Assembly: GCA_049472395.1 (NCBI GenBank)
Contig: JBLIRR010000033.1
Location: 9,333 to 73,332 of the forward strand
Reading direction: 5' to 3'
From: JBLIRR01 sp049472395
Lineage (GTDB): Bacteria; SZUA-182; DTGQ01; JBLIRR01
DNA: 64,000 nt
The position numbers and the translations under genes were made by a program. The notes below the pieces were generated by a model. The model was not told the origin of the DNA. It ran no database searches and worked only from the letters and a program-made list of their open reading frames with translations. Positions 37,501-44,855 of this stretch are shown piece after piece (positions within the stretch are counted from its first letter, which is position 1; each line of letters starts with the position of its first letter).

Positions 37501-38158
37501 CCATATCATTTATCACACCAGGGACTAAGCAGGCCCCGACAATCACCGGCGCACCCTTGTTACTGATATCAATGACCTGCACACCATTATCCGTGGTAGC
37601 CACAAAGGCATAATCCTCCATGATGACCACATCACGTGAAAAACCAGGGATAGGATAGCTTCCGACAAGGAGCGGAGCACTCTTATTAGTGGTATCTATA
37701 ATCTGAAAACCATTATCACCAGAAGCCACATAGACATATTCTTCATAAACCTTTAAATTTTCCACAGTGCCGGGGGGATCATAGGTGGAGATAAAATATG
37801 GCTTTTGGGGATCATCGATATTGATAATATCAATCCCCCTCTTTCCTTTGTCTACATAAGCATAAAGAGAATTATCAGCATTTTGTGGGCTTATTTCTAT
37901 GTTATAACAGGTGCCCAGAGGAAGGAATGAGACAATAGAACCCGTGTTTGTATTTATTGTCACCATTCCGAGAGACGTCGCGCAGAAGGCGTAATACTCT
38001 CCTGTTTTTTTGCTCTGGCTTATTCGCAAGCCATGAAAATAACCGTAATCGGCAGTAAGATGTCCCACCAGTGCTAGGTTGATATTACTTTGTGCGGCAC
38101 TTTTAGTGACGCTGAAACAAATAAAGAAGAATATAAGCATGAAGATATATCGTTTCAT
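28526..38158 (-). CDS. Giant secreted protein: ~34 LVIVD repeats, three caspase/C13-like modules, PPC-like pair, choice-of-anchor-U-like end
   Basis: The 3210-residue product has a signal peptide (MKRYIFMLIFFFICFSVTKS). Residues about 30-1520 hold about 34 LVIVD repeats of about 43 residues (unit GDYAYVADGxxGLQIIDISN plus PVIVGSC), predicted beta-propellers. Three caspase/legumain-like modules follow. Module 1 (from about 1527) has GHGAED but EAGASGTF where the Cys should be. Module 2 (from about 1905) has FVDHGTAS and DACYSGSF, an intact His/Cys pair. Module 3 (from about 2250) has HMFGS and MDTPYAERF, with no HG-type His and no Cys. Two about 220-residue duplicates begin YEPDNDP (about 2590 and 2812, PPC-like), then a DSDGD calcium motif. 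The end resembles a choice-of-anchor-U domain (ITLEDGGVGDSDGEPNGSIN). SD AGGAG lies 7 bases before ATG. Last gene of the sigma/CHAT gene set. Confidence 0.93.
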   Translation of the reverse strand: MKRYIFMLIFFFICFSVTKSAAQSNINLALVGHLTADYGYFHGLRISQSKKTGEYYAFCATSLGMVTINTNTGSIVSFLPLGTCYNIEISPQNADNSLYAYVDKGKRGIDIINIDDPQKPYFISTYDPPGTVENLKVYEEYVYVASGDNGFQIIDTTNKSAPLLVGSYPIPGFSRDVVIMEDYAFVATTDNGVQVIDISNKGAPVIVGACLVPGVINDMALRGDYLFVGCSISSSDSSVFIIDVSNKSEPQIVGSTHLLGTIWNILISGDYIFVSHHISTNSWVQVMAVDSENIPVIVGSCIIPGEIRDSTIGHDSLFLANDEGALYTVDMSIKNGPLTIGGIYALGDTRNIQDARAINIEGNDAYVADGENGLRIVDMSSNTRPIVIGGCYIPGHAHDVVIHGDYAYVAMEETGVQIVDIHNKTALSIVSVYYTPGASHGLDIIEEKVFIADGENGVVILDISDPSFPLYKGGIDTKGFARKVVVSGNYAYVADGENGVVIIDISDPAVPAFVGECDTSGDAYGVAVVEDFIFVADGDAGMHIIDAHKKYEPVIIGSCHTFHTAMTVSVTGQHACVADGSGGVQIIDISDKTAPITTGNCGTSGYAYDITIRGEYAYVADGYGGLKVVDITTTSGPLIVGHINTGDEATDIKIVGEYAYVCDYWDGLKIINIKSQGGPVIVGSYDTLNYAGTPGYANEVEVMGEYAYLACCYGGLQIIDITNKSKPIKVGSCAIPEWAHTVSVEGNYAFVKDGEGNLQVIDVSNKSAPIIVNTLAYGINTDIAIDGSYAYIAYLHKDLEIIDISNKNECVKVGSCDIPEGAYEVSIEGSYAFVKDGKGDLQIIDVSNKSVPVIIGTCDTLSGCVAEITINGTYAYISACWSGLEIVDISNKTHPLLIGSCDIPENAFGVAVDGNLAYVAASEEGIQIIDITNKSGPVVVGESSSAPYPEQITVQGNFAYITADMDGMIVMDISNKSAPVIVGNCPVPGGANKVSVHETHAFVTNENTLHIIDISTKSMLMIEGSFSIPEGPYDIALDDNYAYVLDKANNFQVIDIGDVGDLRLVGSCSILRDSVDGQLGVAVEGEYAYIAAYEEGVQVIDISDKSAPVIVGNCKTDLRATDIALSGDYAIVTYYNKGFFITNIRDKRNPEIVGIYNNPVWSNIVYGMAIEGDYVYLAAQEGGMKIIDISNKSRPLEVGNCYIPKGAYGIDISGDYALVLDGRGNMQIIDVKDHKGPMRDKIYSSLEGALGVVTDGNYAYVASDNSGLQVIDIKNQNGLTLVGSCVIPGSAFDVALDKDYVYVADGYSMQIIDISDKMTPVIVGQCPIPNWTEDIVIQGDYAYMTDMDSLHIIDISTKTRPVEIGVCETPGYATGIAVIEDYAYVADEDYLQVIDISNRSEPDIIGSCETFDWAENITIAGDYAYVVGGDSVQVVDISNRIEPEIVGYLDSFVWPLAVIVKGDYAYIVDAESLHVVDISDKSDPIIVASYETYGDAYDIALSGKYAIVADEFNGVLKIKIDDGLSPQGGLILVAGGDRDYEGPYWKATQALANTIFHSFTTQGFEVHNIYYLNPVYTQDTDFDGVANGLAVDDPTPTKEGDFEGLHYALCEWAVEENITTGPLYISLIGHGAEDRFQIIPNEVITAHELREWIDEFQEATDRQVVVMIEAGASGTFINDLIGEAITVITSTDDGASYIKPFIDQDETIPHDTPFYASFTKAFMDAYVLDHDTEATDLYEINSSLRDSFLSARASIEQWALQGLPFHDQAPQMLLPESRFISLHFSEEGNTPVQEEPLLLEQPTPYTFTLIGEDPNCVSLPLIHHDIAFSLSAPGILDDTVTEENKIIPHMDTYIDPYDIIWYTIFPKKNGIVTLTGYSEQNDTLCISAQLSIKVSIDDPAYAVDMEKKAIIVAGYKGTGDYLWESTNEIGNHVYQILHAMGYEKEEICYYNPYLLQDLDAKEGYDISGYPHLSLLDSQRIIPHPLKELLLFFVDHGTASAFFLNPRETLEVNTLVHFITEVADKVEGKIILVFDACYSGSFLMEIENAGLSDALAEKLIIISSTGPDQTAYFLNRGMVSFSRAFFDEWFLTHSILNAFDFAQHSLPLKGQNPRISNLCSIESWDAHKQYFADQSRPVIDEGAAYRSNGTLHVTARVYSLTGVKEAWVMIESLFTPLPSLYGEAITKAPEFYLVPSDPLNPYGGEYNLSVPDPCPNETGYILNIYALDNSKISKIASHKIALSDQTESTTQVLMITSDSHMFSHKEQEKFDNQIIRTRRILESKGLSENIRQIRHLHEISDITVTEESTFFIHMFGSVALDESGMPFFCLDSNERFSPFEFYATLRDVFQDSEGRLLILMDTPYAERFLSAGFDSDSWPEKWTAIASTDQGYLFSPLVSELNSPTTLYPCFSTFFFSGLLSGATAAQAYRGAENAVSLVRQKPAVFLPEAIESYHVLNRHLGYFLGESAIIGEDYTLFTECVAHFEAPEHYHLSFTSHPDAEISTAWAVVTSPQYPSQKSMIVDFDIQEGVSVDSQVLFEEEVSSGEKYYRASFMVEGYRKGEPDTTLTAFKEVPIAYSAPGIGHDMYEPDNDPEFVFSDTCHLLCVNAPPTRHTFYCMENSECDDRDWVYFYGHKGCIYEIYAQDLSVYDYFIRLSLYDQSIFNDPTNGFCIQGNNFLSFQCPEDGYYFLEAALASSYPQGGGEYILSIYNLEAQDITDILIHLIDPSKNGIEDLKVVCTRTKRELIELGNGFYHIAQIEMDSSPLILDVFLKNTYLATLSLTQLTPYSLNETEFLLDPSPKNYSAPQEDIYEPDNDPSFILFDTHHMIIINASPTRHTLYCEDDTGHDDHDWIFFYGFKDSLYEIYAEESPENNLYISLSLYDLTRNADPVTGFCLQGNNRLLFTCPCDGFYLLEARASSGSVQGEREYTLSINNPQAHDIADILLHLVDPDNKGVEGLKVIFCDSEKELMELGNGFYHSAQIDITSVPLHLEVYMKDSYLETIQIDTLNACSLNETRYALKFATLDSDGDFLFNGTEGEGDWDHDGEKDFEDQDTACFSPMFCLDIVEQGEEAFYEVRAVKEDSPEFPRELSSRALIPFDVVNFIIKGCEEGGSITIEIAYLTGLSSYPVFYVYDSPDDWEEISFNRREDIIRITLEDGGVGDSDGEPNGSINTFFMVTYPKSLGKDSEESGCFIENLVNSAHNMSKL

Positions 38159-38326
38159 TTTAGACTCCTATTCCCCTGTGTTTACATTGCAGCTTCCTTT
38201 ATAGTGCAATGCATAAAAAAATGAGAAAATATTAAAAAACATTAAAATATAATTAAGGATGGAAAATTATTTTAGCATAATTGATATAATAGGGCAAATA
38301 TTTTAGCACTTATGGTAAGCCATTAT

Positions 38327-40492
38327 TCATCTTGTGATAACCGCATAATTCATTACAATTTCGTTTACATTTATAATGTCAAGTTTTTCCGCAAGCGCGG
38401 CACGGGAGAATTGTTCATGCACTTCCTTTACTTTTGCCTCATTGATAATGGTGCATTCCCCATTGTTTCCGAATTTTTCATACATAATGAGTTTCATTCC
38501 CCTTTTTAATCCATCATTTTTACAGATACTTGTTTTAATCTCCTCCTCAGTAAGAGTAATGGTTCTGCCTTCACAAAGCGGAAAGTGCTCTTTGAATCGA
38601 GCTGCAAGCACATGTGCGTTTTCCAGAATATGTTCCCATTTATTTTCCCTCCATATTGGATACAAAGGATCTATGGGGTCTATTTTCTCGAACACATCCT
38701 TTGTGGCTAAGATTTCGCCTGTTTCAAGATCTACCAGATCCGTCGAAAGATGAAAGGAATCCTCTGTGGTGCGAACAGTCCCGAGTAAAATAACGTCAAT
38801 CCATATATTCGATTCCTCTGGAAGCCCTAAATAAGGATGCCGTAAATAGTGATGAAGCTTTTTCTCTTGGATGATAAGCGGTAAATTCTCTACCTCTATC
38901 ACATTGAAACGTTTTTGTGTTTGAAATGCCTTAATAAGTTTATAGGTTAATTTCTTGTGTCTTTGTTCTATATCTTCTTCATTTTCTTGAAGATCCTGAA
39001 GAATATACGGAATGGTTATTCTCCAGCGCTCGTTCAGTTGATCAATATGCCGTTCCTTTCTCATTACCCTTATACTCTTTTCGCTCATTCGCCCGTATTC
39101 ATCCTCAACTTTTACAGTTATTCTATTTTCACCTATCTTGGTAAGTTTGATCAGTCGTGGGAATATAATGCTTCCTTTTTTTTCACCCTTTAAATATTTT
39201 CTTATAATGGAAGAAAAGACACTCTCCCATTGCACGCCCCGGAAGGTAAGAACGGGTTCATCGTTTATATAGACACCTCTAATGTGAGAATCAGCGCGAA
39301 TCCGTATTTGCGGAGATATTTCTTTTTCAAACGTCTCTTCTTGGCAGTGCGTAATGGTAATCCGAACATTCTCTCGATATATTTGATCTTCAACGTCAAT
39401 ATCACGAGCAACGAAAAAAGGGTGCATCGCGTAGTGTATCCTCTCCCTCTCAGGGCAATATGTCTCTTCTTTCTCCCCATTCATTATGAGCGTGCCGGTG
39501 GTGGAATTATTGAAAGAGTCTCGCGCAACATAGTGTAAGGTGATTTTTTCGAGTTCACCCGGAGAAAGAGGGTAGCGGAAATAATACACTTTATTGTGCG
39601 CATCGATAGAAGGGTCTTGAGGGAGCTCAACCGGCGTAAGCACGATTTGTGTTTCATTGAGAGAAAAATAATCAACATCCGAAGGATCATAGAGTATTGC
39701 CTCAAGAACATGGGAGAGGCCTTGAGAAAAATATATCATGGGTCCTTCCTGATCCCGCATGATAGTAATCTTTTTTTGCTGCTGCTTTCCTAAAAGATCA
39801 TACGCAATAATCTTGACATTATTTATGCCTGGCTTTAACTCTATTGTGCGCTCAAAGATTTGAAATAAAGGCATACTCACCCCCATAAGGGATAAGGGCT
39901 CCTCATTGTTGACATATAGAGTAATCCCGGCCACAAAGGTATCATCGAGGGCAATTCCGTTAAGGGTTATGGTTGATTGATTGGTGATTGATACATAGCG
40001 TGTAAGATAAAGGCGAGGAGATTCTCTATCTTCCCCTGAAGATATGAGCACCTCTTTTCTTATTCTATTAATATAATAAATAGTCTTTGCAGAGGGGAAG
40101 TGTGTATATGAGATTAGGAGGTATCGTAAGGCATTTTCAAAATCATGGAGATAGTAGTAGACTATTCCCAATTCCCTGTTCGGAAAATAGTCCGGTAATG
40201 TATGCTCGCCATACGTAATAACAGCCCACCGCGTATCTTCGGAGCGCACCTCAAGCGCACGCATAAATTCATCCCTTGCATATTCCCAACATTCCCCGCT
40301 CATGCACCCGACACCCCTCACATAGCAACTGTACCAGTTTTCCGAAAAGAGCCATTCATCAGTTTTGCAATAGGTTTGGCAGGGTGGCTCAAAAGTCCGG
40401 ATTGCACAGCCGCAGAGGCTAAGCACCACTCCTATACACAATAGGAGGCTTCGAGAAATCTTTTTTTGGGGAAATATGCTGAAAGCATGCAT
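38327..40492 (-). CDS. Outer-membrane lipoprotein with TPR-like, Ig-like and CsgG/FlgT-like domains
   Basis: I place the start at ATG 40492 (MHAFSIFPQKK) rather than 40564, because the signal peptide (SRSLLLCIGVVLSLCGC) follows directly and the upstream gene ends at 40503. LCGC is a plausible lipobox. Residues about 50-170 look like TPR helices (EYARDEFMRALEV, DFENALRYLLISY). The middle has repeated beta domains with LNGIALDDTFVAG and ISPQIRIRADSHIRGVYIND. The C-terminal about 230 residues resemble the CsgG/FlgT/TolB-like lipoprotein fold (KLTYKLIKAFQTQKRFNVIE; IDVILLGTVRTTEDSFHLST). A pore or outer-membrane scaffold for secretion of the giant LVIVD protein is plausible but unproven. Total 721 residues. 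Confidence 0.72.
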   Translation of the reverse strand: MHAFSIFPQKKISRSLLLCIGVVLSLCGCAIRTFEPPCQTYCKTDEWLFSENWYSCYVRGVGCMSGECWEYARDEFMRALEVRSEDTRWAVITYGEHTLPDYFPNRELGIVYYYLHDFENALRYLLISYTHFPSAKTIYYINRIRKEVLISSGEDRESPRLYLTRYVSITNQSTITLNGIALDDTFVAGITLYVNNEEPLSLMGVSMPLFQIFERTIELKPGINNVKIIAYDLLGKQQQKKITIMRDQEGPMIYFSQGLSHVLEAILYDPSDVDYFSLNETQIVLTPVELPQDPSIDAHNKVYYFRYPLSPGELEKITLHYVARDSFNNSTTGTLIMNGEKEETYCPERERIHYAMHPFFVARDIDVEDQIYRENVRITITHCQEETFEKEISPQIRIRADSHIRGVYINDEPVLTFRGVQWESVFSSIIRKYLKGEKKGSIIFPRLIKLTKIGENRITVKVEDEYGRMSEKSIRVMRKERHIDQLNERWRITIPYILQDLQENEEDIEQRHKKLTYKLIKAFQTQKRFNVIEVENLPLIIQEKKLHHYLRHPYLGLPEESNIWIDVILLGTVRTTEDSFHLSTDLVDLETGEILATKDVFEKIDPIDPLYPIWRENKWEHILENAHVLAARFKEHFPLCEGRTITLTEEEIKTSICKNDGLKRGMKLIMYEKFGNNGECTIINEAKVKEVHEQFSRAALAEKLDIINVNEIVMNYAVITR

Positions 40493-40502
40493 GAAGGACC
40501 CT

Positions 40503-41927
40503 CTAAAAATAATAAATAAAGGAGCTATAGATATAATGCTGGGTAATCGTGCTTGCAATATCATGGCCCATGAGTGATTCTATGTTTTTTTTCTCTCCCG
40601 AACGCAGTTGATACATACTGTCAAAGGAAAAGCTATTCCTGTAAGTAATTCCTATCCCCATGCTCATCCCGTAAAAATCATCAGGGTCCCCCGAGGCAGG
40701 TTCGGGATCATAGAAAAGTCCGGCGCGCAGGTTTATCAGTATTCTTTTTGGATGATACATATAACGGTACTGTCCTCCCAGGCGCAGTTGGGTGGTTGGC
40801 TGTATGTGCGCCTCCTTTTTATCCAGCCTGTTGATAGGGCTTATCTGCCTTCCTGAGCCGTAGGTGAGCACATACTGATCCCAGCGCGTATGATGAATAT
40901 CAATGGCCATTATATAGGAATCTGAAAAAACAAGGGAGCACCCAAGTCCATAGGAAAGAGGCATTCTAAGAGAAAGCTTTTGCGATGGGGGTAACCACTC
41001 AAAATAGTCTACCTGCGAGGGATTATTAGGATCTGTTCTATACCATATCTGCTCATATTCATGGAGAATCTCCGCTTTAAAGGGAGTCTTGACTACCCCA
41101 CCTATACGAAATTGTCTCTGCTTTCCCGCGAAAGGAAAGGTATCGGATTTATAGAGAAAGCCACAGTGGAGATTGAAACCCGAGAACCTATAGTTTTCAT
41201 ATATTTCGGAAGAGGTCATATAGCTTTCTTCACCTGCCTTTTCTACCCCGTGTGCTTTATTGATGTTTTCCCACCCATTATTAATGCCCGTATCCGGCCA
41301 GAAATTGGCAGCAACGCCAATAAATAGTGAAGGAGTAATTTGAAGCGCATAGGCAGGTGAAATAGTTGCAAGGGAGCCACCCTGGGTTTTGTGCGCTTCG
41401 TTTAAAATCGTGAAATCATCTCCTATCCTCGTGTATACATAATGAATATCCATGGAGAACTCATACAAATGTTGATAATTTAAGGAAAATACCATATTTC
41501 TCCTCCATAGTACCATAGGAAGGACAAGGCTTAAGTAATTAAGGCGCCGGGCAGGGGCTGAGTCATCATCAATGTCTCCTGCCTCAATGCCAGAGGTTTT
41601 AAAGCATGATTTCCCTGAAAACCATGACCATGCCATAGAGGCCTCGGGTCTTAAAACCTGGGGTAATCCTGCCGGATTCCATGAGGCAGCGGTTGCATCA
41701 TCGGCAACACTGATAAATGATCCCCCCATTCCCATGGCCTTTGCCCCTGAGCCAACAGGATTTGGGGTAGCATTCATTTTCATATCCGGATACTCCGGAT
41801 AAGCAGCGCTGCCCTCTCTGGGGGGAAAGGGTCTGCCCCCCATAACAAAGACAAAGAGAAAGGCTCCGCTTATAAAAACAATAATGGATACATGAAAAGA
41901 TGCATACAATTTTATTGCTCTCCACAA
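40503..41927 (-). CDS. FadL/PorV-like outer-membrane beta-barrel protein
   Basis: The 474-residue exported protein has an N-terminal hydrophobic segment (SIIVFISGAFLFVFVMGG). It carries the motif GAKAMGMGGSFISVADDATA followed by ASWNPAGL, which marks the FadL/OmpP1/PorV/UPF0164 outer-membrane family. The rest alternates aromatic beta strands and ends in YIYSSFIYYF. The start is uncertain: TTG at 41927 or TTG at 41909, the latter 8 bases after GGAGAG. It lies between the CHAT gene and the CsgG-like lipoprotein. Relatives include PorV, a shuttle for surface protein export in type IX secretion. A similar role for the giant protein encoded downstream is inference. Confidence 0.85.
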   Translation of the reverse strand: MWRAIKLYASFHVSIIVFISGAFLFVFVMGGRPFPPREGSAAYPEYPDMKMNATPNPVGSGAKAMGMGGSFISVADDATAASWNPAGLPQVLRPEASMAWSWFSGKSCFKTSGIEAGDIDDDSAPARRLNYLSLVLPMVLWRRNMVFSLNYQHLYEFSMDIHYVYTRIGDDFTILNEAHKTQGGSLATISPAYALQITPSLFIGVAANFWPDTGINNGWENINKAHGVEKAGEESYMTSSEIYENYRFSGFNLHCGFLYKSDTFPFAGKQRQFRIGGVVKTPFKAEILHEYEQIWYRTDPNNPSQVDYFEWLPPSQKLSLRMPLSYGLGCSLVFSDSYIMAIDIHHTRWDQYVLTYGSGRQISPINRLDKKEAHIQPTTQLRLGGQYRYMYHPKRILINLRAGLFYDPEPASGDPDDFYGMSMGIGITYRNSFSFDSMYQLRSGEKKNIESLMGHDIASTITQHYIYSSFIYYF

Positions 41928-42039
41928 CTACATTCAGAATTCCTCATCCGCTTGAATTTGATTATGTGCTAAAGCCGCCATTTGAATATCTTTTCTCAAA
42001 ACCTTCCTTACAATCATGGCTGGATTAAAAGTTCTGGCA

Positions 42040-44082
42040 TTATTCTGCCAATCTCACCGATAATCCCTCTGCTCCTTCCCCACCTTCAATTATTTCACAT
42101 TCGCTACGTTCCGAATGTACACCATTCCCCCTTACTTTGATTTTCCCGATGATCTTTTCCCTGGGATTTATAATCTCAAATATATCCCCTGAGGCAACAC
42201 CTACTTTTGATCCGATATTGATCGATATAATCCTGTCCTGTATCTCCACGATTCTCCCTTGCAAAGGAAAGTGACGAAAAATATCTTTTTTTATGCACGT
42301 ATACATCTTGTGCGCCAGATCGTGCGAGGCGACTTTTTTTGTTATTCTAATATCATCCTCAATCTCTAAGATTACCCCTGTCTCTGCATGGACTAATTTA
42401 TAACAGAGATATATATCCGATGATTCTTCATATCCCTCAACAAAGAGCATTATGCGCGCCTGCAGAAGCTTTCCGAAAAGTTTCCGGTCCTCTAAATTCA
42501 ACGGCCAATCAGAAAGAATAAGTCCTACTTCTTTCAGGATCTTGTCCAATTCCTTCCTTTCCACTACTTTAATACGGCCCTCTTTTGTCAATAATTTAAC
42601 AAGCCTCCTATTCAGGTTCTTCATTATATCTACTGCCCACGTGCTCAGCCTTTCCGAAGGATCAACAATAGTAAAAAGAGCAAGTCCGAGCTCCTGTGAG
42701 CGCCATTCATCCTGACGCACCCTTTCGTTCTTTATGGGAAATGCTCGCTCTCTCCCCTCTTTAAGCTCCTCTCTTTGCCTTAATATTTCATAAATGCCCT
42801 TCCTCGCGCTCTCTATCTTCTCCCATGTTGATGGCGCTTCTATAACAAATGGCTCGTGTTTTCGGTGGCCTTTAAATCCAAGCCACAGTATGATGCTCAT
42901 GCTAAAGAAAAGAAGGATAGCTGGGAGGGCCCACTTCCATTTCTTCCCATACCTTGAAGATGGCCGAGGATGAGGGCCTAAGGATCTGAATTTTGATTGC
43001 CGGCTCAGCAGATGGTAATCCGGCCTGCCATAGTATATATAATTAATCCAGGAGTAGCTTTTTGTGCTGAAGGTGTCCTTGAATAATTCTTTTGCCTTTT
43101 GTAAGGATTCGCCCGCGTTTCTTCCTTGCCGCAGGAGCTGATGGTAAAACTCCCCCGCTATGGGTGCCGCATATTCATCCGATACCTTGGTAAATGTCCC
43201 TATATAACATTCTGCACCAGCCCCGATGAAAGCCTCAACGATCTGTTCATTACTTCCTTTTGGAAGCTTCTTGACAGATCCTGATTGACATGCATTGCAG
43301 AACACAAGGCGTGGCATACGCATATTACCCTCACCCATTTTTTTTATATCTGTAATGCTTAATATGCCGTCGGAAAGGAGCCACCCGCTTTTATTCGAAT
43401 CAATGGTATCATAGGTCACATGACCAGCATAATGTATAATATCATAGTCCGGAAGGTTCTTTTTCATAAAATCATGGTTTACCATGTCGCAGGAATAAAA
43501 CTCCACCTCGACAGCTTTTTCCCTATGAAATTCTTTAAGAATCAAGGCCCCCTCATGATACGCCATTTTAAGGTCACTCGTCGGGTCAACGGCTATAAGC
43601 ATTTTCAATTGCGCCGGCTCACGGCCGCCATCATGTTGTGCACAAGTCTCTTTTCTCCTAGTTCTTATCTTCCTGCCGATAATGAATTTCTCAGATAAAA
43701 ATTTCCGGCCGTCAAAGAGCAGTTCCCAGGGAATATATAATAATTGTTCATCTATGATAAATTCCAGCATTGTATATGAGCTGTTTTGAAGCGATTGCTT
43801 TATTGCCGGGCTAAATATATCCGAATAAAGCGCCCGGCAGGCCTTCTGAAGGTGTCTGAAATAATCATTATCAGGCTTATCAAGCGTATTGAGCAGTGTT
43901 ACATAATGATTAATTTCCTGTATGAGCCCGTTGACCTTCTCCATCGCAATCTCATTTTCCTCGTACCGCAGCATTGAGGTATGTGAAGGAGAGTGTGATA
44001 AAATGAGGCGAATTTTCGCCTCATCAATCCAGAGCACTTCAAGTATATGTTTCCCCTCTTGAAACAGGGTGTCATCGCTCAT
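42040..44082 (-). CDS. CHAT-domain (caspase-like) protease with a membrane segment and CsgG/FlgT-like C-terminal domain
   Basis: A 680-residue protein. The CHAT peptidase spans about residues 60-360, with catalytic His in IIHYAGHVTYD near 219 and catalytic Cys in LVFCNACQSGSVKK near 265. FIGAGAECYIGTF and YYGRPDYHLL are also family-typical. One membrane helix follows (WALPAILLFFSMSIILWLGF, about 377-400). The distal region ERLSTWAVDIMKNLNRRLVK and VVERKELDKILKEVGLILSD resembles CsgG/FlgT-type proteins, and the end (GRIVEIQDRIISINIGSKVG) resembles FlgT_C. There are no TPRs. It overlaps the anti-sigma gene by 11 bases. I infer a membrane-bound protease with a cytoplasmic CHAT domain that may act on the neighbouring anti-sigma factor, and an exported distal domain. 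Confidence 0.9.
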   Translation of the reverse strand: MSDDTLFQEGKHILEVLWIDEAKIRLILSHSPSHTSMLRYEENEIAMEKVNGLIQEINHYVTLLNTLDKPDNDYFRHLQKACRALYSDIFSPAIKQSLQNSSYTMLEFIIDEQLLYIPWELLFDGRKFLSEKFIIGRKIRTRRKETCAQHDGGREPAQLKMLIAVDPTSDLKMAYHEGALILKEFHREKAVEVEFYSCDMVNHDFMKKNLPDYDIIHYAGHVTYDTIDSNKSGWLLSDGILSITDIKKMGEGNMRMPRLVFCNACQSGSVKKLPKGSNEQIVEAFIGAGAECYIGTFTKVSDEYAAPIAGEFYHQLLRQGRNAGESLQKAKELFKDTFSTKSYSWINYIYYGRPDYHLLSRQSKFRSLGPHPRPSSRYGKKWKWALPAILLFFSMSIILWLGFKGHRKHEPFVIEAPSTWEKIESARKGIYEILRQREELKEGRERAFPIKNERVRQDEWRSQELGLALFTIVDPSERLSTWAVDIMKNLNRRLVKLLTKEGRIKVVERKELDKILKEVGLILSDWPLNLEDRKLFGKLLQARIMLFVEGYEESSDIYLCYKLVHAETGVILEIEDDIRITKKVASHDLAHKMYTCIKKDIFRHFPLQGRIVEIQDRIISINIGSKVGVASGDIFEIINPREKIIGKIKVRGNGVHSERSECEIIEGGEGAEGLSVRLAE

Positions 44083-44827
44083 GTTTCTTCGATATAATAG
44101 AAATATCTATCATTTCTATATGCCTTTCCCCTTCGAGGAACTGCACTTCATAGTCACCCTCTTCTATTCGATGAAAAAATGCCTCGCCTTTGTCGTCAAG
44201 AGGCAGTGAGGAATACATTCGACCGTATTTAGAGAGCCTCGCCCATAGATTGAGGCGCCTCTTCCTCGGAATATCATGAAATGAGATTTTAAGAGTTAAA
44301 TAATCCTGGTTCCCTGAGCTGTTGATCTCTATTAGAATTTTTCCTCTCTTTGCCTTAATCATGGTCCTATAAGGGAATGGCGTATACTCGCCCTCCTTCA
44401 ATTCCTGCATACGGGTTACCTGAAATTCAGGCCTCTCTGACATTATCACCTCCCCGAACTTCAGCGCGTGATGGGCTATTGTATTGTGGAGCCGATCCCA
44501 GAGAAGGATTAGCTTTGTCCTCCTGTGGTGCGCTTTACTCCCTTTCTTCAATAGTTCTCTCGCTTTTATATGAAAATCTTCCGGCACGCTCACACGCGAG
44601 GTTTCAGATTCCTCAATCTTCCGGATAATCCCCAGTGTCTCCCAACATTCTTCGCAGGAGATAAAATGCTGTTCAAGCTGCGATGTCTCCTTCTCACTCA
44701 ATTCTTTATGAATATAACGCCAAAGGGTGTTCTCAGGAGGACACTCACCGCGTGGAGGAATAATCTCAGATCGAGCGTGTTTATAAAATTTATTCAACAT
44801 ATCGTCTAATGGGTCTTTCTTGTCCAT
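44072..44827 (-). CDS. Zinc-finger-type anti-sigma factor
   Basis: A 251-residue protein. The N-terminal part contains CPPENTLWRYIHKELSEKET then HFISCEECWE, the HxxxCxxC pattern of the ZAS anti-sigma domain, which holds ECF sigma factors inactive. No clear membrane helix is present, so it is likely cytoplasmic. The C-terminal half (from about 130) is beta-rich (LTLKISFHDIPRKRRLNLWA) and could be a sensor or target domain. The gene starts 28 bases after the sigma-factor gene and overlaps the CHAT protease gene by 11 bases. That layout suggests protease-controlled release of the sigma factor, which is inference. Confidence 0.85.
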   Translation of the reverse strand: MDKKDPLDDMLNKFYKHARSEIIPPRGECPPENTLWRYIHKELSEKETSQLEQHFISCEECWETLGIIRKIEESETSRVSVPEDFHIKARELLKKGSKAHHRRTKLILLWDRLHNTIAHHALKFGEVIMSERPEFQVTRMQELKEGEYTPFPYRTMIKAKRGKILIEINSSGNQDYLTLKISFHDIPRKRRLNLWARLSKYGRMYSSLPLDDKGEAFFHRIEEGDYEVQFLEGERHIEMIDISIISKKHER

Positions 44828-44855
44828 TGAGTATCTTACCTTCCTATAGTAAATT

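Noticed and set aside
28526..38158. Regular DNA periodicity that could be read as a repeat array or CRISPR
   Set aside because: The period of about 130 bases follows the LVIVD protein repeats within one intact frame. Units vary and there are no identical direct repeats with spacers.
40503..41927. Proof of a type IX secretion system from the PorV-like barrel
   Set aside because: Only the FadL/PorV family motif is seen. No other Por/Gld components or T9SS C-terminal sorting domains are present here, so the link is only speculative.
42040..44082. A CRISPR-linked TPR-CHAT effector (Craspase-like)
   Set aside because: The CHAT protein has no TPR array and there is no CRISPR array or cas gene in the window; the neighbours are sigma/anti-sigma and outer-membrane genes.
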